Assembly (NCBI GenBank): GCA_964496275.1
Contig: CAZBYL010000019.1
Coordinates: 1-41,394, forward strand
Direction of reading: 5' to 3'
Length of the DNA stretch: 41,394 nucleotides
From: CAZBYL01 sp964496275
GTDB taxonomy: Bacteria; Synergistota; Synergistia; Synergistales; Synergistaceae
In this document: one piece after another, positions 34,164-41,394 of the stretch
Numbering within the stretch: position 1 is the stretch's first letter
Layout: each line of letters starts with the position of its first letter
Program-made: the position numbers and the translations under genes
The notes under the pieces: model-generated
Seen by the model: the letters and a program-made list of their open reading frames with translations, nothing else
What the model was told of the DNA's origin: nothing
The model's database searches: none

Positions 34164-35369
34164 ATGTTGAAGGAAAAAGAAGGAAGCAATTCAGCGGCAA
34201 GTGTACTGATAGGAGCGGCATTTTTGATGGCTACATCGGCCATAGGACCGGGGTTCCTGACCCAGACGGCGGTATTCACAGATAAACTGAAGGCTGCGTT
34301 TGCTTTTGCCATTATCGTATCAATACTTATCGACATTATCGTACAGATGAACATCTGGCGCATTCTCGGCGTATCCGGAAAGCGCGCTCAGGACGTTGCC
34401 AACGAAGTATTCCCCGGCGTAGGATATTTTCTTGCCATCCTTGTAGCAATAGGCGGACTTGTGTTTAACATAGGAAACGTAGGCGGAGCCGCAATGGGAC
34501 TCAACGTTATGTTGGGACTTCCTTTGGTTCCCGGAGCTATAATAAGCGCTGTCGTTGCTATTGCCCTGTTCCTGAATAAGGAAATGGGCAAGGCGATGGA
34601 CATGTTCACGAAGGTTCTCGGCATGATAATGATCGCCATGGTGCTCTTCATGGTCTTTAAGACTCAGCCGCCTATCCCCCTTGCACTTAAAGAGACTGTT
34701 CTTCCTTCCGAAATTGACTGGCTTACAATCCTTACACTTGTCGGCGGTACGGTCGGCGGATACATCACATTTGCTGGAGCTCACCGTATAATCGACGCAG
34801 GTATCACCGGTGAGGAAAACCTCAGCAAGATTTCAAGAGGTTCCGTCACAGCCATCGGAATCACAGGTATAATGAGATACCTTCTCTTCTTGGCAATTCT
34901 CGGGGTCGTTGCTACAGGTGCGGTGCTTGACCCGAAAAACCCGCCCGCATCAGCCTTCCTTATAGGAGCAGGACAAATAGGATACCGCATATTCGGCGTT
35001 ATTCTCTGGTGCGCGGCAGTCACATCCGTTGTCGGAGCTTCCTACACGTCAATATCCTTCCTCAGAACACTCTTCAAGCCCGTTGAGGCACACTCACGCT
35101 ACTGGATAATGGGCTTCATCTGCATTTCGGGCGCGATATTCACGACAATGGGAAATCCCGTCAAGCTCCTCATCGTAGCAGGATCGCTTAACGGACTCAT
35201 TCTTCCGATATCCCTCGGAGTCATGCTACTTGCCGCATACAGAAAAGATATCGTAGGTTCTTCTTATAAACACCCGATCATTCTCACTGGGCTCGGCTGG
35301 ATAATGGTCGCGTTCACAGCTTGGATGGGCTTCAAATCCCTTACGGGAATAATGAAACTCTTCTCATAA
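34164..35369 (+). CDS. Nramp-fold transporter without metal-binding motifs (YcsG-like)
   Basis: 401-aa, about 11-helix membrane protein of the Nramp superfamily, resembling Bacillus YcsG of the ycsFGI-kip cluster. Helix 1 reads 'AIGPGFLTQTAVFTDKLKAA': the GPGFL start is kept but the metal-coordinating DPGN is replaced by TDKL. Helix 6 reads 'GGYITFAGAHRIID', lacking the metal-binding Met of 'MPH'. A divalent-metal role is therefore unlikely, and its place in front of pxpBCA suggests 5-oxoproline or a related acid as substrate. It is preceded by GGAGGT and a sigma-54 promoter, and followed by a hairpin. Confidence 0.88.
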   Translation: MLKEKEGSNSAASVLIGAAFLMATSAIGPGFLTQTAVFTDKLKAAFAFAIIVSILIDIIVQMNIWRILGVSGKRAQDVANEVFPGVGYFLAILVAIGGLVFNIGNVGGAAMGLNVMLGLPLVPGAIISAVVAIALFLNKEMGKAMDMFTKVLGMIMIAMVLFMVFKTQPPIPLALKETVLPSEIDWLTILTLVGGTVGGYITFAGAHRIIDAGITGEENLSKISRGSVTAIGITGIMRYLLFLAILGVVATGAVLDPKNPPASAFLIGAGQIGYRIFGVILWCAAVTSVVGASYTSISFLRTLFKPVEAHSRYWIMGFICISGAIFTTMGNPVKLLIVAGSLNGLILPISLGVMLLAAYRKDIVGSSYKHPIILTGLGWIMVAFTAWMGFKSLTGIMKLFS

Positions 35370-35379
35370 AGATGTAAAA

Positions 35380-35410
35380 TCGGGAAGGGCGGTATCTACG
35401 CTCTTCCCGA
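35380..35410 (+). other. Intercistronic hairpin between transporter and pxpB
   Basis: TCGGGAAGGGCG (35380-35391) pairs over 12 bp (one G-U) with CGCTCTTCCCGA (35399-35410), 7-base loop. No T-run follows and the pxpB Shine-Dalgarno begins 10 bases later. It may set mRNA stability or transporter:enzyme ratio rather than end transcription. Confidence 0.65.
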
Positions 35411-35434
35411 CTATAGCACAAAGGAGTGATTCAT

Positions 35435-36172
35435 TTGTCCGTATACCTTAAAGAACCTAAGTTTCTTCCGGCGGGAGAATCCTGCCTTGTCGTTGAATTT
35501 GCTGATGAAATAAGCCGTGAGGCTAATGATTCTGTTACAAACCTAAGACAGAGTCTTACTTCTCAAAAACGAGTTCCTATAATCGAATGTTTGCCCACTT
35601 ACAGATCACTTGCGATATATTTTGACCCAATCGCGGCGAGCTGTGAAAAAGTTACGGAAGCAGTAAAGCTTGCACTCAAAGAAGCGTCAGAATCTAAATC
35701 CACGGGGCACAAAGTAATTTCCATACCTGTTTGCTATGGAGGCGAATATGGCCCCGATATTCAAAATGTCGCGGAACACTCAAAAATATCCGTCGAAGAA
35801 GTGATTAAACGGCATGCGGCCCAGGTCTGTCACTGCTACATGATAGGATTTGTTCCCGGTTTTGCTTACCTCGGCGGAATGGACGAATCAATTGCCACCC
35901 CGAGACTGCAAAACCCACGAACGGTTATAAAGGGCGGCAGCGTTGGCATAGCGGGAAAACAGACGGGAATATATCCTATAGACAGCCCGGGTGGCTGGCA
36001 GCTTATAGGACGCACCCCTCTCAGACTCTTTACTCCTGAATCGGAACAGGTGACGCTTATCGATTCGGGATACGGCGTCCGCTTTGTACCGGTTTCCGAA
36101 GATGAATATAAGACAATAGAGGCAAGCGTAGCCGACGGGACATACGTTCCTCAGATAACGGAGGTGGCATAA
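35435..36172 (+). CDS. pxpB: 5-oxoprolinase subunit PxpB (KipI family)
   Basis: One of three subunits of bacterial ATP-dependent 5-oxoprolinase (5-oxo-L-proline + ATP + 2 H2O to L-glutamate + ADP + Pi). The carboxyltransferase-1 (AHS1) domain is shown by 'IGFVPGFAYLGGMDESIATP', 'KGGSVGIAGKQTGIYPIDSP' and 'GGWQLIGRTPLRLF'. TTG 35435 is preferred (245 aa): AAGGAG at 35421-35426 is 8 bases upstream, while the earlier in-frame GTG is inside that site. Two bases separate it from pxpC. KipI homologues can also inhibit kinases; the context favours the enzyme role. Confidence 0.93.
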   Translation: MSVYLKEPKFLPAGESCLVVEFADEISREANDSVTNLRQSLTSQKRVPIIECLPTYRSLAIYFDPIAASCEKVTEAVKLALKEASESKSTGHKVISIPVCYGGEYGPDIQNVAEHSKISVEEVIKRHAAQVCHCYMIGFVPGFAYLGGMDESIATPRLQNPRTVIKGGSVGIAGKQTGIYPIDSPGGWQLIGRTPLRLFTPESEQVTLIDSGYGVRFVPVSEDEYKTIEASVADGTYVPQITEVA

Positions 36173-36174
36173 AC

Positions 36175-37230
36175 ATGAAATTCTCTGTCACAAAACCGGG
36201 AATGCTTACTTCTGTGCAGGATCTTGGGCGCTGGGGATACCAGGCAAGCGGAGTGCCGGTCGCGGGAGCTATGGATTTGCCGGCGCTTCGCATCGGAAAC
36301 GTTATGCTGGGAAACGATGAGAATGCGGCCGCGCTGGAAGTTACTCTGATGGGTCCGGAGCTTGTAGTATCAGGCGAGGGGCTTGCCGCTTTTGCAGGAG
36401 CCGATTTGGGTTTTTCCGTCAACGGGAAGGAAATCGGTTCATGGACATCCGTCCTTTTGAAAGACGGCGACACAATATCTTTCAAAGGGCCGAGAGGCTG
36501 CGGATGCCGCGGGTATCTCTGCTTTGGCGGCGGAGTAGATGTTCCTGCCGTTATGGGAAGCCGCTCGACATACACAAGAGCAAAGATCGGCGGCTATGAA
36601 GGCAGAGCGCTGAAAGCCGGAGACACTCTGAATGTATGCGATGCCGCTCCGCTTTGGAAACGGGCTGATGGATTTTCAGTTCCTTGCGAACTGCGCCCGA
36701 ACTATGACCCCGCACGTCCTCTGCAAATAATTATGGGACTTCAGTCGGATGCGTTTACCGAAGCAGGGGTCAAGACCCTTTTTGAATCCGAATACACGAT
36801 ATCAACAGAATCGGACAGAATGGGCTGCCGCATGGAAGGTCCCAAGGTCGAACACAAAGAGGCGGGTGCAGACATAGTTTCCGACGGAATCCCTCTTGGA
36901 ACAGTACAGATTCCGGGGCATGGGCTGCCCATAGCGATGCTGGCCGACAGGCAGACAACAGGCGGCTACACAAAGATAGGCGTGCTCACTCAAATGAGCA
37001 TTCAGGCGTTGGTGCAAAGAATGCCCGGAATGAAGGTTCACTTTGAAAAAACAACGGCTGAAAGCGCTGTCGGAGAACTGCTCAAACTAAAAGAAAACAT
37101 AGAAAAAATACGTCAGATGAGATTTTCATACATAAGCCGTTCCGGAGCGTGCGCGGCTCAGCCCCTTTCACCTAACCTAAAAATAACATTCAATGGTAAA
37201 GTATACGAAGTACAGTGTGAAGAAATATAG
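36175..37230 (+). CDS. pxpC: 5-oxoprolinase subunit PxpC (KipA family)
   Basis: Biotin-dependent-carboxyltransferase-like (AHS2) subunit that pairs with PxpB, 351 aa. The signature start 'VTKPGMLTSVQDLGRWGYQA', 'GVPVAGAMDLPALRIGN', 'LEVTLMGPEL' and 'LCFGGGVDVPAVMGSRST' are all present, with 'DRMGCRMEGPKV' and 'LADRQTTGGYTKIGVLTQ' in the C-terminal half. GGAGGT precedes the ATG. It lies between pxpB and pxpA in the same orientation. Confidence 0.94.
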   Translation: MKFSVTKPGMLTSVQDLGRWGYQASGVPVAGAMDLPALRIGNVMLGNDENAAALEVTLMGPELVVSGEGLAAFAGADLGFSVNGKEIGSWTSVLLKDGDTISFKGPRGCGCRGYLCFGGGVDVPAVMGSRSTYTRAKIGGYEGRALKAGDTLNVCDAAPLWKRADGFSVPCELRPNYDPARPLQIIMGLQSDAFTEAGVKTLFESEYTISTESDRMGCRMEGPKVEHKEAGADIVSDGIPLGTVQIPGHGLPIAMLADRQTTGGYTKIGVLTQMSIQALVQRMPGMKVHFEKTTAESAVGELLKLKENIEKIRQMRFSYISRSGACAAQPLSPNLKITFNGKVYEVQCEEI

Positions 37231-37262
37231 ACAGACGAATAAGACAGAGGAGGTCGTTTAAA

Positions 37263-38039
37263 ATGTACATGATAGACCTGAACAGCGACATCGGAGAAAG
37301 CTTTGGAGCTTACAACATGGGCAACGACGCTGCGGTGATGGATGCAGTCACCTCTGCGAACGTAGCGTGCGGATTCCACGCCGGAGATCCGCTTGTAATG
37401 AAAAAAACGATAGCCCTTTGCCGTGAGAAAGGTGTAGCTGTAGGCGCACATCCGGGATATCCCGACCTTGTAGGATTCGGACGCAGAAATATGGCCTGTA
37501 CTCCCGACGAAGTGTACTCAGACTGCATATATCAGATAGGCGCCCTTAAACTGTTTTGCAAAACCAAGGGACTCTCTCTGCAGCACGTTAAACCGCACGG
37601 AGCAATGTACAACCAAGGGGCTAAAGACCCAAAACTGGCCATGGCGATAGCATCCGCGGTAAAAGATGCGGGAGCCGGTTTTATTATCCTCATGGGACTT
37701 GCCAATTCCGAATTTGAGAAAGCCGCAAGAGAACTCAAAATACCGTATGCAGCCGAAGCATTTGCCGACAGAGCATACATGCCTGATGGTGCATTGGTTC
37801 CGCGTTCACAGCCCGGAGCGGTAATTCACGACGTAGAAGCCGCAGCGAAACGCGTGGTGCGTATGGCTACGGAAGGCACAGTTGAAGCGATAGACGGAAC
37901 AATAGTCAACTTCCGCCCTCATTCGGTCTGTATGCACGGAGATACGCCGGAAGCGGTGGAAATGGCAAAAGCTGTAAGACATGCGCTTGTTGAGGCCGGA
38001 GTAGCTATAAAGACACTTAAGGAGGTTGTTCTCGGATGA
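37263..38039 (+). CDS. pxpA: 5-oxoprolinase subunit PxpA (LamB/YcsF family)
   Basis: Third 5-oxoprolinase subunit (258 aa), a distorted (beta/alpha) barrel. Family hallmarks are 'DLNSDIGESFGAYNMGND', 'SANVACGFHAGDPLVM', 'VGAHPGYPDLVGFGRRNM', 'HVKPHGAMYNQ' and 'EAFADRAYMPDGALVPRSQP'. GAGGAGG lies before the ATG at 37263. Its last four bases overlap the DUF1445 gene (ATGA), indicating coupled translation. Confidence 0.95.
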   Translation: MYMIDLNSDIGESFGAYNMGNDAAVMDAVTSANVACGFHAGDPLVMKKTIALCREKGVAVGAHPGYPDLVGFGRRNMACTPDEVYSDCIYQIGALKLFCKTKGLSLQHVKPHGAMYNQGAKDPKLAMAIASAVKDAGAGFIILMGLANSEFEKAARELKIPYAAEAFADRAYMPDGALVPRSQPGAVIHDVEAAAKRVVRMATEGTVEAIDGTIVNFRPHSVCMHGDTPEAVEMAKAVRHALVEAGVAIKTLKEVVLG

Positions 38040-38845
38040 CACTGCCGTTCAATATCGAACCGTACCGTCACATCAGCCCCAAAGATATGCGCGAACTCAT
38101 AAGAAAAGCTGAATGGACACACCCGACGTCAGGCCTTTGCCTCTCTCACGTTCAGGCTAACATGATAGTGCTCCCAAAAGAGTGGGCCTACGATTTTCTT
38201 GTATTTGCACAGAGAAATCCCAAACCATGCCCGATACTTGACATTACAGAACCGGGCGACTGCGAAGCACGCATTGTCGCTCCCGGCTCAGACGTCAGCA
38301 CTGATATTCCCAAGTACAGAGTGTGGAAAGACGGCGTTCTTGTGGACGAACCTACGGACGTAAAGAAATATTGGAGAGATGACCTTGTGGCCTTCCTCCT
38401 GGGCTGTTCTTTCAGCTTTGAGGGAGCCCTTCTTGAAGCCTCCATACCAATCAGGCACATAGACCTCAACCGCAACGTTCCCATGTACGTAACGAACATA
38501 CAGTGCCAGCCCGCAGGGCGTCTCAGCGGCCCGATGGTAGTGAGCATGAGGCCGATAAAACATTCGCAGGTTCCCAAGGCAGTCCTCGCAACGGGAAGAT
38601 TCCCGGCAGTACATGGAGCGCCGGTACATATCGGAGACCCGGCCGCGATAGGCATCAAAGATGTATTCAAACCCGAATTCGGAGATGCGCCGGAAATACG
38701 TGAGGGAGAGACCCCCGTGTTCTGGGCGTGCGGAGTCACCCCGCAGGCCGTTCTGATGAACAGCAAACCGCCTTTTGCAATAACTCACGCACCGGGGCAC
38801 ATGTTCATCGGAGATCCCAGAGATACAGACTACGCAACGTTCTAA
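38036..38845 (+). CDS. DUF1445 / YcsI-family protein, possible D-glutamate cyclase or hydro-lyase
   Basis: 269-aa protein of the YcsI (DUF1445, 'putative hydro-lyase') family. Visible blocks are 'PTSGLCLSHVQANMIVLPK', 'FLLGCSFSFEGALLEA', 'YVTNIQCQPAGRLSGPMVVS', 'PVHIGDPAAIGIKDV' and 'HAPGHMFIGDP' at the C-terminus. Related mammalian DGLUCY, which has a DUF1445 part, interconverts D-glutamate and 5-oxo-D-proline. In this operon a step that feeds or edits 5-oxoproline is a reasonable inference. It is the last gene before a terminator. Confidence 0.85.
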   Translation: MTLPFNIEPYRHISPKDMRELIRKAEWTHPTSGLCLSHVQANMIVLPKEWAYDFLVFAQRNPKPCPILDITEPGDCEARIVAPGSDVSTDIPKYRVWKDGVLVDEPTDVKKYWRDDLVAFLLGCSFSFEGALLEASIPIRHIDLNRNVPMYVTNIQCQPAGRLSGPMVVSMRPIKHSQVPKAVLATGRFPAVHGAPVHIGDPAAIGIKDVFKPEFGDAPEIREGETPVFWACGVTPQAVLMNSKPPFAITHAPGHMFIGDPRDTDYATF

Positions 38846-38879
38846 CACGTAAAAACACGAGAAAAACAGCATAAATTCA

Positions 38880-38926
38880 GGCTCCTCCGCATCGGAAATA
38901 CTAAAGGTGCGCGGGAGCCGTTTTTT
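38880..38926 (+). terminator. Terminator of the transporter-pxp operon
   Basis: A 12-bp stem with one mismatch (38880-38891 with 38908-38919, core GGCTCC/GGAGCC) has a 16-base loop and is followed by TTTTTT at 38921-38926. Confidence 0.88.
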
Positions 38927-39017
38927 GTTGAATAAAGCAAAATGTTTAATCGGAGCGGTGTCAAAAGTGCAAAAAAATGAGAAAAAATTTAAGAATTATC
39001 CGCTCTATTTTTTAGTG

Positions 39018-39026
39018 TGCTATAAT
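39018..39026 (+). promoter_or_regulatory. Extended -10 promoter of the CofE-like gene
   Basis: TGC-TATAAT (39018-39026), a perfect extended -10, lies about 45 bases before the start at 39070. No strong -35 is visible at 16-18 bases. Confidence 0.7.
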
Positions 39027-39069
39027 TAGGTGTTTGTTTACACATTACCCTCACGGGGGAGGAATTGCA

Positions 39070-40248
39070 ATGCGCCACATCGGTACGGTTTCAAGAGGAA
39101 TAAGACTTCCTGTCGTCACAAAAGGCGAGAACATCGTAGATATAATCAGCAATAGCATTATAGAGGCCGCAAGCTCTGAAAAAGACGGTTTCTCATTTCG
39201 CGACAGAGACATCGTAGGAGTTACAGAGTCTCTTCTTGCCCGCTCACAGGGAAACTACGTCACCCTTGACGACATATCGGACGATGTCCGCCGCAGATTG
39301 CCGGACGGAGACGTCGCCCTTATATTCCCGATACTTAGCCGCAACAGATTTCATCAGCTCCTCAGAGGCATTGTAAACGGGGTGCGCGGCAATGTACACC
39401 TTGTGCTCTCATACCCATCGGATGAGGTCGGCAACCAAGTGATTGACCCAATGAATTTCTATCTGAAAAGCGGGGAAATATCAGGCGATACCTTTGACGA
39501 GGATGAATATTACCATGTTTTCGGAGAATACAAACATCCGTTTACAGGCGTTGACTATGTGCACCTCTACAAAAGCATAGACCCAAGCCGTGTTTTTGTG
39601 CACTTTGCAAACAACCCGCTTGCCGCTCTGAAATTTGCAAAGAATGTAATCGTGGCAAGCATACACTCACGCGTACTCCACAAAACAATACTGGAAAAGG
39701 CGGGAGCGTTTGTCGTCTCGATGGACGAAATATGCAGCGAACCGGTAAGAGAGGGCGCGGGATACAACAGCCAATACGGACTTCTCGGCTCAAATTATAC
39801 AAACGACCTCTCTGTCAAGCTATTCCCGCGCGACAGCAGCATTTTTGTCTCGGAGCTTCAAAACGAACTGCGTAAGAAAACGGGAAAAAACATCGAAGTT
39901 CTTGTCTATGGAGACGGAGCATTCAAAGACCCTGTCTGCGGAATATGGGAACTTGCCGACCCCGTGGTCTCTCCGGGATTTACGGATGGGCTTACCGGTC
40001 TTCCCAAAGAGATAAAGTTCAAATACGTCGCGGACAACGCCGATGGCAAAGATCCTACGGAAGCGGTGCGAAACGCCATTGCGTCCAAAAATGAGATGGA
40101 CAAATTCGGGCACTCCACACTGGGAACCACGCCGCGCCGCCTCACAGACCTTGTCGGCTCTCTCTGCGACCTCACATCTGGTTCCGGCGACAAGGGAACT
40201 CCTGTAGTCTACATACAGGGATATTTCGACAGCTACTTAGATGACTGA
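39070..40248 (+). CDS. CofE-like gamma-glutamyl ligase family protein
   Basis: 392-aa protein related to coenzyme F420-0:L-glutamate ligase (CofE), which forms gamma-linked glutamate amide bonds with GTP. Blocks seen are 'RGIRLPVVTKGENIVDII', 'FRDRDIVGVTESLLARSQGN', 'GDVALIFPILSRNRFHQLL', 'LVYGDGAFKDPVCGIWEL' and 'TTPRRLTDLVGSLCDLTSGS'. It is longer than the archaeal enzyme (about 250 aa). ATG 39070 follows GGGGGAGGAAT. No other F420 gene is near, so a different acceptor may be used. It overlaps the thioesterase gene by 8 bases. Confidence 0.8.
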   Translation: MRHIGTVSRGIRLPVVTKGENIVDIISNSIIEAASSEKDGFSFRDRDIVGVTESLLARSQGNYVTLDDISDDVRRRLPDGDVALIFPILSRNRFHQLLRGIVNGVRGNVHLVLSYPSDEVGNQVIDPMNFYLKSGEISGDTFDEDEYYHVFGEYKHPFTGVDYVHLYKSIDPSRVFVHFANNPLAALKFAKNVIVASIHSRVLHKTILEKAGAFVVSMDEICSEPVREGAGYNSQYGLLGSNYTNDLSVKLFPRDSSIFVSELQNELRKKTGKNIEVLVYGDGAFKDPVCGIWELADPVVSPGFTDGLTGLPKEIKFKYVADNADGKDPTEAVRNAIASKNEMDKFGHSTLGTTPRRLTDLVGSLCDLTSGSGDKGTPVVYIQGYFDSYLDD

Positions 40249-40975
40249 GATTGACATCAACATCCCATTCAGCGGCATAGACCCGAGGGGGCGCATGAAG
40301 TTCAGCGTCCTTCTCGAGATGTGTCAGGAAATGGCAGATGAAGATGCATCAAAATACAACCTCTCCGTGCGCCAGACCATGGAACACAATGTGACATGGG
40401 TGCTTCGCAAGTACAGAGTGGACCTGAAAAGATATCCTGTAAAAGAGGACTTCTGCATAAGAATAAAAACATATGCGGAACCGTACAGAGGACTGTACTC
40501 TTTTCGCACCTTTGAGTTCCGAAACGGCAAAGGCGAATTTCTGGGCAGCGCCTACACATGGTGGGTGCTCATCGATACTGTCAAAATGCGCCCCATCCGC
40601 CTCGACAAGTCGGAACTCACAGCCTGCATCAGAGAGCAGATTACTGAAGAACTTCCGCCCGATGTAAAAATTCCGGAACTGGCTTCAACGGACATCGAAG
40701 AGACGTGGAAAGTCAGATGGCAGGATTTGGACGTCAACGACCATACAAATCACGCAGTATACTTTAGCTGGGCTCTTGATACAGTACCTGACGAAATACC
40801 GGAAAAATATGCCCCGATGTTTGTAGAAGGGGAGTTCCTGCGCCCGATTCCGAGGACAAGAGTAAGGTGTCTTACCGAATTCAAAAAATCCGAAAACGGC
40901 CGCCTCTTTCTCCATTCTCTCAGACACATCGAAGACGATAGCGAATACGCGAGGATAAGTTCTTTGTGGAGTTAG
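40241..40975 (+). CDS. Acyl-ACP thioesterase (FatA/FatB-like, double hotdog)
   Basis: 244-aa hydrolase releasing fatty acids from acyl carrier protein. The N-terminal hotdog ('MKFSVLLEMCQEMADEDASK', 'VTWVLRKYRVDLKRYP', 'YRGLYSFRTFEFRNGKGE') and C-terminal hotdog with the Asp/Asn/His catalytic pattern 'WQDLDVNDHTNHAVYFSWAL' fit PF01643. ATG 40241 lies inside the end of the CofE-like gene, so translation is coupled. Physiological role, perhaps phospholipid or free fatty acid supply, is inferred only. Confidence 0.88.
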   Translation: MTEIDINIPFSGIDPRGRMKFSVLLEMCQEMADEDASKYNLSVRQTMEHNVTWVLRKYRVDLKRYPVKEDFCIRIKTYAEPYRGLYSFRTFEFRNGKGEFLGSAYTWWVLIDTVKMRPIRLDKSELTACIREQITEELPPDVKIPELASTDIEETWKVRWQDLDVNDHTNHAVYFSWALDTVPDEIPEKYAPMFVEGEFLRPIPRTRVRCLTEFKKSENGRLFLHSLRHIEDDSEYARISSLWS

Positions 40976-41090
40976 ATATAATTGTTCTTCTTTAGGGATA
41001 AAAATACTTGGCAAAAATAATATTGAAGTTGTAATATAAAGTAACTCGAGTTAGTAATACAGTACTGAAATAATTACTAAAAATATAATT

Positions 41091-41147
41091 AAAACAGCGT
41101 GTGGCTTAACTGCGTAAATCCAGTTGTAGCCATGCGCTGTTTTTGTT
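41091..41147. terminator. Long hairpin with T-run, terminator-like
   Basis: A 16-bp arm (AAAACAGCG-TG-TGGCT at 41091-41106 with AGCCA-TG-CGCTGTTTT at 41128-41143, two G-U pairs) encloses a second stem AACTG/CAGTT (41108-41112 with 41121-41125). A-run and T-run flank it, so it can act in both directions. The preceding 115 bases (from 40976) are AT-rich with small palindromes such as TAACTCGAGTTA at 41042-41053. Confidence 0.75.
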
Positions 41148-41160
41148 GTGGAGGAAGAAA

Positions 41161-41270
41161 ATGAACGTGAAATCAAACACATTTCTTGAGACAGAGCCTG
41201 TGGCAGGCTGATGCTGAAATATTCGCTTCCCTGTGTTATATCTGAATATTACGCACCCAATGCAACATGA
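41161..41270 (+). pseudogene. MATE-family efflux pump, frameshifted 5' remnant
   Basis: GGAGGAAG precedes ATG 41161. The first 14 codons read 'MNVKSNTFLETEPV'; after one missing base near 41203 the next frame gives 'GRLMLKYSLPCVIS'. Joined, these match the N-terminus of MATE multidrug/sodium exporters ('TEPVGkLl.KyslPc.is'). After 41243 the similarity ends, and a stop occurs at 41268-41270. So the gene is both frameshifted and truncated. The initial frame shows TGA codons at 41209 and 41215 for the same reason. Confidence 0.65.
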
Positions 41271-41394
41271 TTCCGTTTTTTGCGCTAACAACATCACGTG
41301 GGTGCCGGGTACATCACAATGCCGGCGACGAGTACACCATTACGACACAGACGAGTACATGAACTAATCTAATGGCGTGGACAAACGATTGACA
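41271..41394. other. Unrecognised sequence at the window end
   Basis: No credible reading frame, hairpin or repeat was seen here. It may be the decayed body of the MATE gene or DNA joined to it by a rearrangement. Confidence 0.4.

Noticed and set aside
38957..38970. GG-N10-GC spacing upstream of the CofE-like gene as a second sigma-54 promoter.
   Set aside because: Only the GG and GC match (CGGTGTC, GTGCA); a perfect extended -10 lies closer to the gene.
41161..41363. A second selenoprotein: the frame from ATG 41161 is open to 41363 if TGA at 41209 and 41215 are read as selenocysteine.
   Set aside because: A one-base shift restores a clear MATE transporter N-terminus, so the TGA codons come from a frameshift. 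The distal peptide has no protein-like character.
1..41394. tRNA genes, CRISPR arrays, insertion sequences, prophage.
   Set aside because: No cloverleaf, regularly spaced repeats, transposase or phage genes were seen anywhere in the window.

Overview
The window is about 41 kb of chromosome with dense, mostly short-spaced genes and intrinsic terminators (hairpin plus T-run) between transcription units. Gene content points to an anaerobic, amino-acid-fermenting bacterium. It includes a 198-aa short EF-Ts, an NfnAB transhydrogenase, GatCAB, a UGA-containing glutaredoxin-like selenoprotein, pyroglutamate-use genes and a vacuolar-iron-transporter/ferritin-like fusion. The protein sequences look most like Synergistota (Synergistaceae) to me. 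That is a judgement from memory of family sequences, not a search. No rRNA, tRNA, CRISPR array, insertion sequence or prophage was seen.

Layout. 1-4.1 kb: translation/RNA block rpsB (5' cut by the window edge)-tsf | pyrH-frr | cca. 4.1-6.6 kb: a class I aminotransferase (minus), long-form hpf (plus) and a small exported protein (minus), bounded by bidirectional terminators. 6.8-10.2 kb: miaB-comEA-comEC, where ComEC is short and lacks the usual C-terminal domain. 10.3-19.1 kb: tightly packed coaX-dus-lysS-ligA-gatC-gatA-gatB. 19.1-23.6 kb: metA (minus, predicted acetyl-CoA-specific), an EF-G-like GTPase and a ferritin-like/VIT1 fusion. 23.8-26.0 kb: nfnA-nfnB (minus). 26.4-28.1 kb: a UxxC glutaredoxin-like selenoprotein that ordinary ORF calling would miss, then pgi.

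28.1-38.9 kb is the most interesting part. A 38-aa one-helix membrane protein overlaps a sodium/solute symporter gene. These are followed without a break by a membrane histidine kinase, a sigma-54-dependent response regulator and a short, divergent rpoN. The next intergenic gap holds a good GG-N10-GC sigma-54 promoter with a perfect palindrome (CTGTGCG-N5-CGCACAG) about 120 bp upstream. It drives an Nramp-fold transporter that has lost the Nramp metal-binding motifs, plus pxpB-pxpC-pxpA (5-oxoprolinase) and a DUF1445/YcsI protein. I infer a self-contained regulatory and catabolic locus for pyroglutamate or a related glutamate derivative, in which the sensor, its activator and sigma factor are encoded next to their likely target.

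39.0-41.4 kb: a CofE-like ligase gene overlapping an acyl-ACP thioesterase gene, a strong hairpin, and the frameshifted, truncated start of a MATE efflux pump gene. The last 120 bases of the window hold nothing I can recognise.
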